Assembly: GCA_020430675.1 (NCBI GenBank)
Contig: JAGQJJ010000168.1
Location: forward strand, 1-7,623
Source: Myxococcales bacterium
Lineage (GTDB): Bacteria; Myxococcota; Bradymonadia; UBA7976; UBA1532
DNA length: 7,623 nt
Direction of reading: 5' to 3'
This document shows positions 1 through 6,324 of the stretch, one piece after another. The notes beneath the pieces were generated by a model. That model saw only the letters and a list, made by a program, of their open reading frames with translations. It searched no databases and was not told where the DNA came from. A program made the position numbers and the translations under genes. Every line of letters starts with the position of its first letter. Position 1 is the stretch's first letter.

Positions 1-1372
1 CGGCCCGACAGTTGGCCAGGAACATCCGCGTGGCCTGCAGTCTCATCGCGGGGTCGGTCGAGGGGAGCTGGCCGACGTCCGTCAGGAGGCCCTGCGCGAG
101 CGCACGCGCCTGCGCCACCTGCCCCATGTCGAGCAGCGCCTGCCCGCGGGTGAGGTCGGCCTCGAATCGGGTGTCGACGCAGGCACGCAAGAAGGCGCCA
201 CGGTAGCCTGCCTCCTGCCTGGCCGGCACCAGGCCGTCGACCGCTGAGCGCGCGCGCTCGGCCCAGCGCACGCCGGTGTCGTGATGCCCCAGCGCCAAGG
301 CGGCCTTTGCGGCCGCCAGCGCGGCCTGTCCGCGGTTGAGGCGCGCCAGCCACGAGGCCCCCCGCTGTCGGTCATGGCAGGCCACGGCCCACGAGAACTG
401 TGGCCCGGATCCGCCGGAGGCCTGGGCTCGGCGAGCGAGCACCCAGCGGTCGATGTTGTGGGCGACGCGCATCAACTCGGTGCGTCGCGGGCCCGGAGGC
501 GCATCGTCGAGCAGCCGGATCGCATCGGTCAGGGCCCGCCCCATGGCTTCAAAGTCACCGGCCGCGTTGGCAGCGTGCGCTTGCCAGATTCGGACGCCCG
601 CGGCCCTCGTGTCCTCAGACCCGCCCGTCGCCCGCGCGAGCAGGGCCCGGCCCTGGGGGGTCGACAGGGAGGCGGCGAGATCCCAGAGCAGCAGCCTTGT
701 GGCCTGGTCGGTTTCACCGCCGTCGAGCAGCCGTCGGGCCCGCTCCAGTCGCGCGGGCGGGTCTTCATCCGGCGGGACGAAGTCGCGGACGGTGTGCGCG
801 ATCCGCGGGACGAGGTCGGGGCAAGTGTTTGCCTGGGCCAGCCGCAGCACGTCGAGCACCAGATTCGCCAGGCCCACGGTCCTCGCGGGTTGCGGGTTGT
901 CTCGCAGCGCCTGGGCGGTATCCGCGAGGCACTGCACCGCCAGCTCGGCCCGCTCCCGGCGAGCTGCCGAGGTGTCGAAGCCCTGCCATTGCGCCAACGA
1001 TGCGACGGCACCGCGGGCGTTGGCGACGGCGTCGATCCACCCGATGTCGTCCTCAAGCGGCGCGGTCGGCGCCTCGGCGGGACGACCGGCCTCGGCGACC
1101 TCACGGCGGGCGATCGCGCCCAGCGCCCGGATCCGCTGGGCAGGGACCGCGTGGCCCAGGCGCTCGACCGTGCTCGCCGCCCGGTCGCAGATCTCGGCGA
1201 AGCCTTGCGGGGCTGGACCCGGCGCCGCCTCGATCGCTTCGAGCCGCCCCGCGAGGTCGCCGACGAAGGCCTCGGTGAACCCCGGACCCAGCGCGAGCAG
1301 CGGCACGAACTGTTCGAGCACGTCGAGCACAGCGCCGAGCCCTTCGGTCTTCTCCAATGTCAAGTCGGTCAT
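1..1372 (-). CDS. TPR-like helical protein, C-terminus beyond the left edge (partial)
   Basis: This reading frame opens with ATG at 1372 and stays open for 457 codons to the left edge, so the stop codon lies outside the window. A GGAGG motif 8 bases upstream supports the start. The visible product begins MTDLTLEKTEGLGAVLDVLE and has no signal peptide or membrane span, so it is probably cytoplasmic. It is almost entirely alpha-helical, rich in Ala, Leu, Arg and Glu. From about residue 205 onward it shows helix pairs with the spacing and small-residue pattern of tetratricopeptide repeats, for example residues 205-230, 260-290, 345-380 and 405-430. I recognise no catalytic motif in the visible part. 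It follows the 262-aa unknown gene after 19 bases and appears to be the last visible gene of the operon. Many large TPR proteins in such clusters carry an effector domain, often CHAT, at the C-terminus. Whether this one does cannot be seen. The open frame and start are secure; the TPR assignment is pattern-based. Confidence 0.82.
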   Translation of the reverse strand, partial: MTDLTLEKTEGLGAVLDVLEQFVPLLALGPGFTEAFVGDLAGRLEAIEAAPGPAPQGFAEICDRAASTVERLGHAVPAQRIRALGAIARREVAEAGRPAEAPTAPLEDDIGWIDAVANARGAVASLAQWQGFDTSAARRERAELAVQCLADTAQALRDNPQPARTVGLANLVLDVLRLAQANTCPDLVPRIAHTVRDFVPPDEDPPARLERARRLLDGGETDQATRLLLWDLAASLSTPQGRALLARATGGSEDTRAAGVRIWQAHAANAAGDFEAMGRALTDAIRLLDDAPPGPRRTELMRVAHNIDRWVLARRAQASGGSGPQFSWAVACHDRQRGASWLARLNRGQAALAAAKAALALGHHDTGVRWAERARSAVDGLVPARQEAGYRGAFLRACVDTRFEADLTRGQALLDMGQVAQARALAQGLLTDVGQLPSTDPAMRLQATRMFLANCRA

Positions 1373-1380
1373 GAGGCGTG

Positions 1381-1385
1381 CCTCC
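1381..1385 (-). promoter_or_regulatory. Shine-Dalgarno site of the left-edge TPR-like gene
   Basis: On the minus strand this reads GGAGG, 8 bases before the ATG at 1372, inside the 19-base gap after the preceding stop. It fixes the start of the partial left-edge gene. Confidence 0.75.
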
Positions 1386-1391
1386 GCGGAT

Positions 1392-2180
1392 TCAGGTGGG
1401 GAAGAAGCTCGACATCCACGAGCGGTGCATTTCCTGGCTGAAGGCCATCATCTGCGACGTGTGCTGCATCTGCTCCAGCGACGCCTTCTTGGCCTTGAGG
1501 AGCAACGCGGTGGACGGCTCCGGATCATTGGGCCGTTCGGCATACACTTGTTCGATGGCCGTTCTGAGCGTGCCGCCGAGCATGGCCAGGGCCTCTCCCC
1601 GGGCGTTGTCGGCCAGCGCCGACCAGTGGGCGTCGAGCAGCTCAGCGCTGGCCAGGAAGCGCTGCTCGACGGGGCTGCCCACGGTGAACGCAGTCGTGAC
1701 CCGTCGGAAGAAGGCCGCGTCCCGCTCGGCGGTCCGGGCGAGCGCTGCGCCGCGCGCCGCGCCCCAATGCCCGGCCAGGCCCATCAGGCCATGCACGTCG
1801 CCTCGGGTCAGCACGGTCCCAGCGGCGGCGTCGAAGCACACCACCTCGACATGGCGGTCGATGATGCGGATGCACGCGGTGTCCGAGCCGCGGTACTGCA
1901 GGTAGAGCAGCGCATGCAGGCTGTCGCGCGTCTGGCTCGCGGCGAGGGGATCGGCGCTCGAGGCGGCGAGGTTGAGGAGTTGTCCCAGCTTGAGAACCTG
2001 CACCAGCGTCGGCAGCGGGGAGGCGTCGAACTGAGCGACGAGCTGAGCGCGCAGCTCAGCGTGCTCGTCGGGCGCCAGCGGCGCGCGTGTGACGCAGCGG
2101 ACGACACCGACAAAGGCGTCGAGCATGTCAGCGGTGAGTTCGAAGCCCCCCTTTCGGGCGAGCGCGGCGGAAGTGTTCAT
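1392..2180 (-). CDS. Hypothetical 262-aa cytoplasmic protein
   Basis: I do not recognise this family. The ATG at 2180 is preceded by a strong GAGGAGG ribosome-binding site, and the stop is at 1392-1394. The product starts MNTSAALARKGGFELTADML and has neither a signal peptide nor a membrane span. Residues 14-95 look helical. Residues about 88-125 are more beta-like (LLYLQYRGSD, IRIIDRHVEVVCFD). The rest, about 130-262, is again helical, ending in a Lys/Gln/Met-rich helix (around 228-252) and an aromatic tail, SSFFPT. Cysteines at 29, 103 and 115 form no recognisable metal-binding pattern. It sits between the TPR-CHAT gene (26-base gap) and the TPR-like left-edge gene (19-base gap), so it is probably co-expressed with them and could be an adaptor or substrate of the neighbouring protease module. 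That role is inferred only from position. Confidence 0.85.
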   Translation of the reverse strand: MNTSAALARKGGFELTADMLDAFVGVVRCVTRAPLAPDEHAELRAQLVAQFDASPLPTLVQVLKLGQLLNLAASSADPLAASQTRDSLHALLYLQYRGSDTACIRIIDRHVEVVCFDAAAGTVLTRGDVHGLMGLAGHWGAARGAALARTAERDAAFFRRVTTAFTVGSPVEQRFLASAELLDAHWSALADNARGEALAMLGGTLRTAIEQVYAERPNDPEPSTALLLKAKKASLEQMQHTSQMMAFSQEMHRSWMSSFFPT

Positions 2181-2188
2181 GGGGTCGT

Positions 2189-2195
2189 CCTCCTC
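2189..2195 (-). promoter_or_regulatory. Strong Shine-Dalgarno site of the 262-aa unknown gene
   Basis: The minus strand reads GAGGAGG, 8 bases before the ATG at 2180. It is the best ribosome-binding site in the window and suggests independent, efficient translation of the gene after the CHAT gene rather than coupling. Confidence 0.8.
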
Positions 2196-2206
2196 AGCTC
2201 ATCGGA

Positions 2207-4882
2207 TCACCAGCCGCCGATCACCCGGAACGCCGACCAATCGGCGATGCCCTCGGCGCGAAGGCGCAGCGCGGCGGTGTGGGCCGCGGCGACCGGATCC
2301 CGATCACCGCTGGCGGAGTAGAAGGCCTCGGCGAAGCGCCGGGCGGCCACATCACTGATCGGGCGATCGGTTGCGACGACGCCCCGTACCCCCGCGGCCA
2401 GGAAGGCCTCGGGCAGACCCAAGACTCGATCGTCGAGCAGAGGGCCGTCGGTGCCGGTCTCACACCCGCTGAGCACGACGACCGAAGCCCGCAGCGGCCG
2501 GCCGAGCACGTCGAGCAGGTCGAGCCGGTCTCGGCCGGCGAGGGCGAGGTGCGCCGCCCAGGGCTGGCCTGGGCGGAGGACGCCGTGGCCGGCGAAGTGC
2601 AGCACACGCGCCGACGGCAGCGCGTCGAGGACGGCGGATCGGCGGGCGCTGTCACCCATCAGAAGCAGGGTGTCTGGCCAGCGGCGGGCCACCGACGCCC
2701 CTTCGGCTCGTGCGTGCGGCAGATCCATCCGCGTATCGGCGACGACCAGTGCCGCCCCGTCCGGCAGCGGGCCCGTCGACAGCGCGCCTGCGTAGGGCAG
2801 CCACGCGACGGGCACATCGGCCGCCAGCGGCTCAGGCCCTTCGACGGCCGCCGCCAACACGCGGGGGTGGCCGCCCGGCACGATGAACAGGCGAGTCACA
2901 TCACGGATGCGGCTGCGCCAGGGCCAAAACGGGTCGTCGCCCGCGCTCATCGTCTCAAGCCGGCGGGAATCGAGCCAGAAGGCGCGCCACCCCGAGCGGC
3001 TGGGGCCGAAGGTCAGCAGCGCGGCGCCCTCGGGAAGCCGGTCGCGGGCGGCCGCCACGTCGACCGCTGGCGCGGCGGTGTCGGGCATCGCGGCTTCGAT
3101 GTGGGCCAGTGCGGCGTCGTAGGCCGCAAAGCGCTTGCGATCGACCGCGGCGATCGCCTTGCGCCACGCTGCGCGTTGGTCGAGAGGGATGGTCTTCTCG
3201 CGCGCCAGCAGGCGCGGACGAGCCGCGGTGGCCTGTTCGATGGCTTGCATGTGGCCGGTCCAAACGGCGCGGGAGGCCGGGTCAAGGCGGGCGATCCGCA
3301 GCGCGCGGCGGGCGTCACGCAGCAAGCGCGCCCGTTCGCTGTCGGCGAGCGCGAAGGCCTCCGCGGTCCGCCCCTGCTCCACCAGCAGCTCGACGGCCTC
3401 GTGGGCGGGCGCGCTGCGGCGGGCGTGGAACCCGACTCGACCCTGGCGCAGCGCGGCGCGCCGACCGACCTCGGCGACGATGGCCCTCGCGTCGGCGTAG
3501 TGGTTGAGGGCGGACTGGACTCGACCCGCGTCGCGGTCGGCTCTCGCCCGACCCAGGCGAGCCATCCAGCGGACCTCGTCCTCTCCCCTCAGCTCGGCGA
3601 GCGCCTCGACGGTCTCAAAAGCGGCGGCCGCGCCGGGCGACGTGCGGCGCTGCATCACCTGGGCCTCAAGCAGGTCGACCCATGTGCTCGCCAGGCCCGG
3701 TTGATCGTCGATGAGACCCCGAGCGACGCCGAGGCGCTCCTCGGCCGCATCGAGGTCACCGAACATCAGCGCGATGTCGGCCCGATGGGTCTCCACATTG
3801 GCCAGATCGTCAGGGCGACCCTCAGCTGCGGCCAGCGCGCGCGCCGTTTCGAACAGGGCCTCCAGGGGCGCGCGGTCGGACGCCACGCGGCCCGCCTCCA
3901 TCGCCGCCGCCAGCGCGAGCCCGTGGTGAAGCGCGAGCCGCTGGCGCGCCGCGGTGTCGTCGACCGCAACGCGCGTGCTGAGCTCCGCATAGAGAGCCAA
4001 GGCGTGTTCGAGATCCCCGACGAGCGCTGCATTGATCGCCAAGGCTTCGCTCGCTTGGTCGGCCTGGCGGTCGAGGCCCAGGGCCGAGAAGCGTGTCTGG
4101 GCATCTTCGAAGTGCCGACCGGCGGCCGCCAGATCGCGCAGGCGGTTGGCGAAGACCCCGTCGAGGTAGATCTGCAGTGCCTGGCTCGTCGGGTCGTCGG
4201 GCGTGACGGCGCGGGCCCGGTCGAGAAGCTCGGCGGCGCGAACGATGCGGCGGCTGTCGTTGGCCAACCACGCCGCAGCACGCAGGCGACGAGCGACCTC
4301 GGTGGGCACGCCCGCGGCCTCCTCGGCCGCGCGAACCCAGGCGTCGATCGCGGCATCGGTCCGACCCGATTGCGCCAGGGCCCGGGCGCGCTCGACGCCG
4401 ACCCAAAGGCGCGCCGGCCATCGGCTGGCTTCACTCAGGCTGTCGAGGTGCTTGAGGGCTTCGTCAGGCCGCCCCGCCAGTCGATGGCCCACCGCAGGCG
4501 CGATTTGGGGCAGCGCCTCGGGCGGCGTGTCCAGGCGCACCGTCCAGGCCATGGGTGACCTGCCGGGCGCCTCGGCGGTCAAGACGGCGACCCCCATGGG
4601 CCACTCGCGGCGATGATCAACTCGATAGAGGCGGTAGCCGCCGCGGGTGGTCGCCGTCGTCCGCAAGACCTGGCCATTCAGGGCCAGGGTCAGCGTCCCG
4701 GCATCGCTGGCGGTGCGCACGACAGGAAGCCGGTCGACGTCGAAGACTTGCCGTTCGGTGCTGTCCGCCATCCGCTCGACCAGCCGCCACCCGAGCAGTT
4801 CAGCCTCCAGCTCGGGCGGGGGCGGTTGGCAGCCGAGATCGGTCAGGCCGATCAGCGCGCTTGCGACCCAGAGCCACCTCAT
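2207..4882 (-). CDS. Exported TPR-CHAT domain protein, putative cysteine peptidase
   Basis: This 891-aa protein has three parts. Residues 1-18 (MRWLWVASALIGLTDLGC) form a short export signal with a cysteine at 18 that could be a lipidation site, although Asp at -3 makes the lipobox non-canonical. Residues about 25-125 look beta-rich. Residues about 130-560 are helical and TPR-like, with repeated Ala-rich helix pairs. The C-terminal part, about 600-891, is a CHAT domain (clan CD, related to caspases and separase): VLHFAGHGV contains the expected catalytic His766, and VVVLSGCETG contains the expected nucleophile Cys807, followed by GLPEAFLAAGVRGVV and a typical end, DWSAFRVIGGW. Both catalytic residues are present, so it is probably active. 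The helical region likely binds a partner or signal. The start at 4882 lies 3 bases after the sigma-factor stop and has only a weak ribosome-binding site, so translation may rely on reinitiation. The exported location would place the protease on the same side of the membrane as the C-terminal domain of the anti-sigma-like protein; this is inference. Confidence 0.93.
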   Translation of the reverse strand: MRWLWVASALIGLTDLGCQPPPPELEAELLGWRLVERMADSTERQVFDVDRLPVVRTASDAGTLTLALNGQVLRTTATTRGGYRLYRVDHRREWPMGVAVLTAEAPGRSPMAWTVRLDTPPEALPQIAPAVGHRLAGRPDEALKHLDSLSEASRWPARLWVGVERARALAQSGRTDAAIDAWVRAAEEAAGVPTEVARRLRAAAWLANDSRRIVRAAELLDRARAVTPDDPTSQALQIYLDGVFANRLRDLAAAGRHFEDAQTRFSALGLDRQADQASEALAINAALVGDLEHALALYAELSTRVAVDDTAARQRLALHHGLALAAAMEAGRVASDRAPLEALFETARALAAAEGRPDDLANVETHRADIALMFGDLDAAEERLGVARGLIDDQPGLASTWVDLLEAQVMQRRTSPGAAAAFETVEALAELRGEDEVRWMARLGRARADRDAGRVQSALNHYADARAIVAEVGRRAALRQGRVGFHARRSAPAHEAVELLVEQGRTAEAFALADSERARLLRDARRALRIARLDPASRAVWTGHMQAIEQATAARPRLLAREKTIPLDQRAAWRKAIAAVDRKRFAAYDAALAHIEAAMPDTAAPAVDVAAARDRLPEGAALLTFGPSRSGWRAFWLDSRRLETMSAGDDPFWPWRSRIRDVTRLFIVPGGHPRVLAAAVEGPEPLAADVPVAWLPYAGALSTGPLPDGAALVVADTRMDLPHARAEGASVARRWPDTLLLMGDSARRSAVLDALPSARVLHFAGHGVLRPGQPWAAHLALAGRDRLDLLDVLGRPLRASVVVLSGCETGTDGPLLDDRVLGLPEAFLAAGVRGVVATDRPISDVAARRFAEAFYSASGDRDPVAAAHTAALRLRAEGIADWSAFRVIGGW

Positions 4883-4885
4883 CGT

Positions 4886-5539
4886 TCAGCCCAGAACTCC
4901 CGCCTCACTCAAGAAGGCGGTCGCTGTGAGTTTGATCCGATGCTGCCAGTTGTAGACCACCTGCCGCGAGACTCCGAGCATCGATGCGACGACGCCGACG
5001 TCGAGCCCGTCGGTATAGAGCGCCCGCATGATGACCTGTCCGCGCGGCGGCAGAGTCTCGACCAGGTGGGCCTCGAGGCCGGCCATCACCTCCCTGCTGC
5101 TCAGGTGCTGCTCGGGGTCGACGCCGGTCGAGGCGTCGCGGGCGTCGTCGATGGGCAGCGTCCGTTGATCGCCGCCGCGGCGGACGCGCTCGGCCGCGCG
5201 CTTGAGGCGCCAGATCTCGCGGCGGGCGACCAGGCCCACATACCCCTCGATAGAGCTGCCTCGTCGAGGATCGTATGCGCGCAGGATGCGGCCGTCGTCC
5301 TTGAACAGCGTCAGCCAGATCTCCTGGGCGAGATCGTCGGCGTCGGCCCCACCCACCAGGCCGGCCACGCGTTGGTGCAGATAGGTCATGCAGCGGGCCC
5401 GGATGACCGGAATCAATCTCTCCATCAGCCGCAGACCGGCCGCCCGGTCGCCGCCCAGCGCTCGCTCGATCAGCCGGGTCTCACTCAGCGCTGCCGCCGC
5501 GGCGAAGATGAGCCCCAGAGCCAGACAACACGCCATCAT
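4886..5539 (-). CDS. ECF-type sigma-70 family RNA polymerase sigma factor
   Basis: The 217-aa product directs RNA polymerase to a specific promoter set. Sigma region 2 covers about residues 20-112, with the conserved stretch ADADDLAQEIWLTLF at 65-79, then an LRAYDPRRG motif and YVGLVARREIWRLKR, as in ECF factors. Region 4 covers about 146-210, with the helix-turn-helix DVGVVASMLGVSRQVVYNWQ at 180-199 for -35 recognition. No region 1.1 or region 3 is evident, and the length is typical of the ECF group. The ATG at 5539 overlaps the stop of the anti-sigma-like gene by 4 bases (ATGA), and a G-rich site lies about 6 bases upstream. The oddity is residues 2-18 (MACCLALGLIFAAAAAL), which are strongly hydrophobic and not usual for a sigma factor. 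No ATG, GTG or TTG occurs in frame between codon 2 and codon 39, and codon 39 would cut into region 2. The family is secure; the exact start is less so. Confidence 0.92.
   Translation of the reverse strand: MMACCLALGLIFAAAAALSETRLIERALGGDRAAGLRLMERLIPVIRARCMTYLHQRVAGLVGGADADDLAQEIWLTLFKDDGRILRAYDPRRGSSIEGYVGLVARREIWRLKRAAERVRRGGDQRTLPIDDARDASTGVDPEQHLSSREVMAGLEAHLVETLPPRGQVIMRALYTDGLDVGVVASMLGVSRQVVYNWQHRIKLTATAFLSEAGVLG
5536..5539 (-). other. ATGA stop/start overlap, anti-sigma to sigma
   Basis: The TGA of the anti-sigma-like gene overlaps the ATG of the sigma gene by 4 bases. This is a classic arrangement for translational coupling, which would tie synthesis of the sigma factor to that of its presumed inhibitor. 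Confidence 0.85.
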
Positions 5540-6324
5540 GGTCCGCTTCCCCCATCGCTGGCCGCGACATACCGGATGTCGACGGCAATCCAGCGCGTGG
5601 ACGGGTAGAGGCCCTGGGCGTCACTCGGTGTGTGTCCTTCGGCGCCACCCGACGGGCCGATCGCGACGAGCAGACGATGGTCGCCGAAGCGTCGACCGAG
5701 GGCGCTCTCGGCCGCGATCTCGAACGTCAATCCGCCCCCTTCGGACTGTTCAATGCGGGCCGGAACCCGAGTGAGGGTGCCCTTCTGGTCGGCAACGAAG
5801 AGCGCGACCGGAGGTGCCTCGGCTACGTCAGAGGGGGGCGCGAAGCTCAAGAGGATGCGGCTCTCGGGGGTGAAGACCGGCGGCCCGGTCTCTTGGCCGT
5901 CCGGGTCGGCGCGCACCGTCCGGACCTGCCCTTCGACCGCGGTCAACACATAGGCTGGCACTGTCAGCGGGCGCCGTGTCTGCCATAGTCCGACGCCGAC
6001 CCCGAGCAGCACCATCGCCGCGAGCACGACCTGCCACGCCGCGAACCGTCGGCGGCGCGGCAACGCGATCGAAGCCCACAGGGGGGGCGGTGCGGCGGCG
6101 GCCTGGACATGGGCTGCCGCAAGGAGCCGTGTCTCCCGCTCATTGGCCAGCCGCTCTTCGAGCGCTTCGACATCAGCCGTCGGGAGCTCTCCGCGCCGCA
6201 GCGCGCCCAAGAGGCCATCGTCGATCGGCGGGGGCTCGACGACGTCGTCGCCGAGCGCCTCGTCGCGCGGCGCGAGCGCCGAGCGCAGCCAGCCGTCGAC
6301 CGGATCCCGGTCGGCGTCGCTCAT
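5536..6324 (-). CDS. One-pass membrane anti-sigma-like protein
   Basis: This 262-aa protein probably holds the neighbouring sigma factor at the membrane. Residues 1-93 are cytoplasmic. The section 35-75 (DDGLLGALRRGELPTADVEA, then a Glu/Arg-rich helix) resembles the short helical sigma-binding N-terminus of many anti-sigma proteins. Four arginines at 90-93 precede a single membrane span at about 94-114 (FAAWQVVLAAMVLLGVGVGLW), which predicts an N-in, C-out topology. Residues 115-262 form a predicted periplasmic beta-rich domain with an EGQVRTV strand, a PESRILLSF segment and a GDHRLLVAIGP segment near the end. I recall comparable domains in membrane proteins beside sigma factors in myxobacteria-like genomes, but cannot name the family. 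There is no cysteine in the whole protein, so the HxxxCxxC zinc anti-sigma motif is absent. It overlaps both the caspase-like gene and the sigma gene by 4 bases. The gene lies before, not after, its sigma gene. The anti-sigma function is inferred from topology, the N-terminal pattern and context. Confidence 0.85.
   Translation of the reverse strand: MSDADRDPVDGWLRSALAPRDEALGDDVVEPPPIDDGLLGALRRGELPTADVEALEERLANERETRLLAAAHVQAAAAPPPLWASIALPRRRRFAAWQVVLAAMVLLGVGVGLWQTRRPLTVPAYVLTAVEGQVRTVRADPDGQETGPPVFTPESRILLSFAPPSDVAEAPPVALFVADQKGTLTRVPARIEQSEGGGLTFEIAAESALGRRFGDHRLLVAIGPSGGAEGHTPSDAQGLYPSTRWIAVDIRYVAASDGGSGP
5546..5553 (-). promoter_or_regulatory. Likely ribosome-binding site of the sigma gene
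   Basis: The minus strand reads GGGGGAAG within the last codons of the anti-sigma-like gene, about 6 bases before the ATG at 5539. It is an imperfect Shine-Dalgarno match, but it supports starting at 5539 (or the adjacent ATG at 5536) despite the unusual hydrophobic N-terminus this gives. Confidence 0.45.
6321..6324 (-). other. ATGA stop/start overlap, caspase-like to anti-sigma
   Basis: The TGA of the caspase-like gene and the ATG of the anti-sigma-like gene share 4 bases, indicating translational coupling. An AAAGGG ribosome-binding-like site (6332-6337, minus strand) lies 7 bases before the ATG. The overlap ties the caspase-like gene firmly to the sigma/anti-sigma pair. Confidence 0.85.

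Noticed and set aside
1373..1391. Internal promoter or terminator in the gaps at 1373-1391 and 2181-2206
   Set aside because: The gaps are only 19 and 26 bases and are filled by ribosome-binding sites and spacers; no hairpin followed by a T-run is visible.
281..1441. Plus-strand open frame of 386 codons, and the shorter minus-strand frame at 529-1104
   Set aside because: Both lie over the open left-edge minus-strand gene, which has a proper ribosome-binding site and start. Their translations are Arg/Pro-rich shadows.
336..2321. Plus-strand open frame of 661 codons
   Set aside because: It spans two minus-strand genes and their ribosome-binding sites. Its translation is Arg/Ser/Ala-rich with no recognisable domain, as expected for the antisense of GC-rich coding DNA.
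2279..4558. Plus-strand open frame of 759 codons
   Set aside because: It is antisense to the TPR-CHAT gene, whose CHAT motifs and coupling to the sigma gene are convincing. The plus-strand product is low-complexity (Gly/Arg/Gln-rich) with no family resemblance.
4613..5608. Plus-strand open frame of 331 codons
   Set aside because: It is antisense to the sigma-factor gene, which has clear region 2 and region 4 motifs, and shows no domain of its own.
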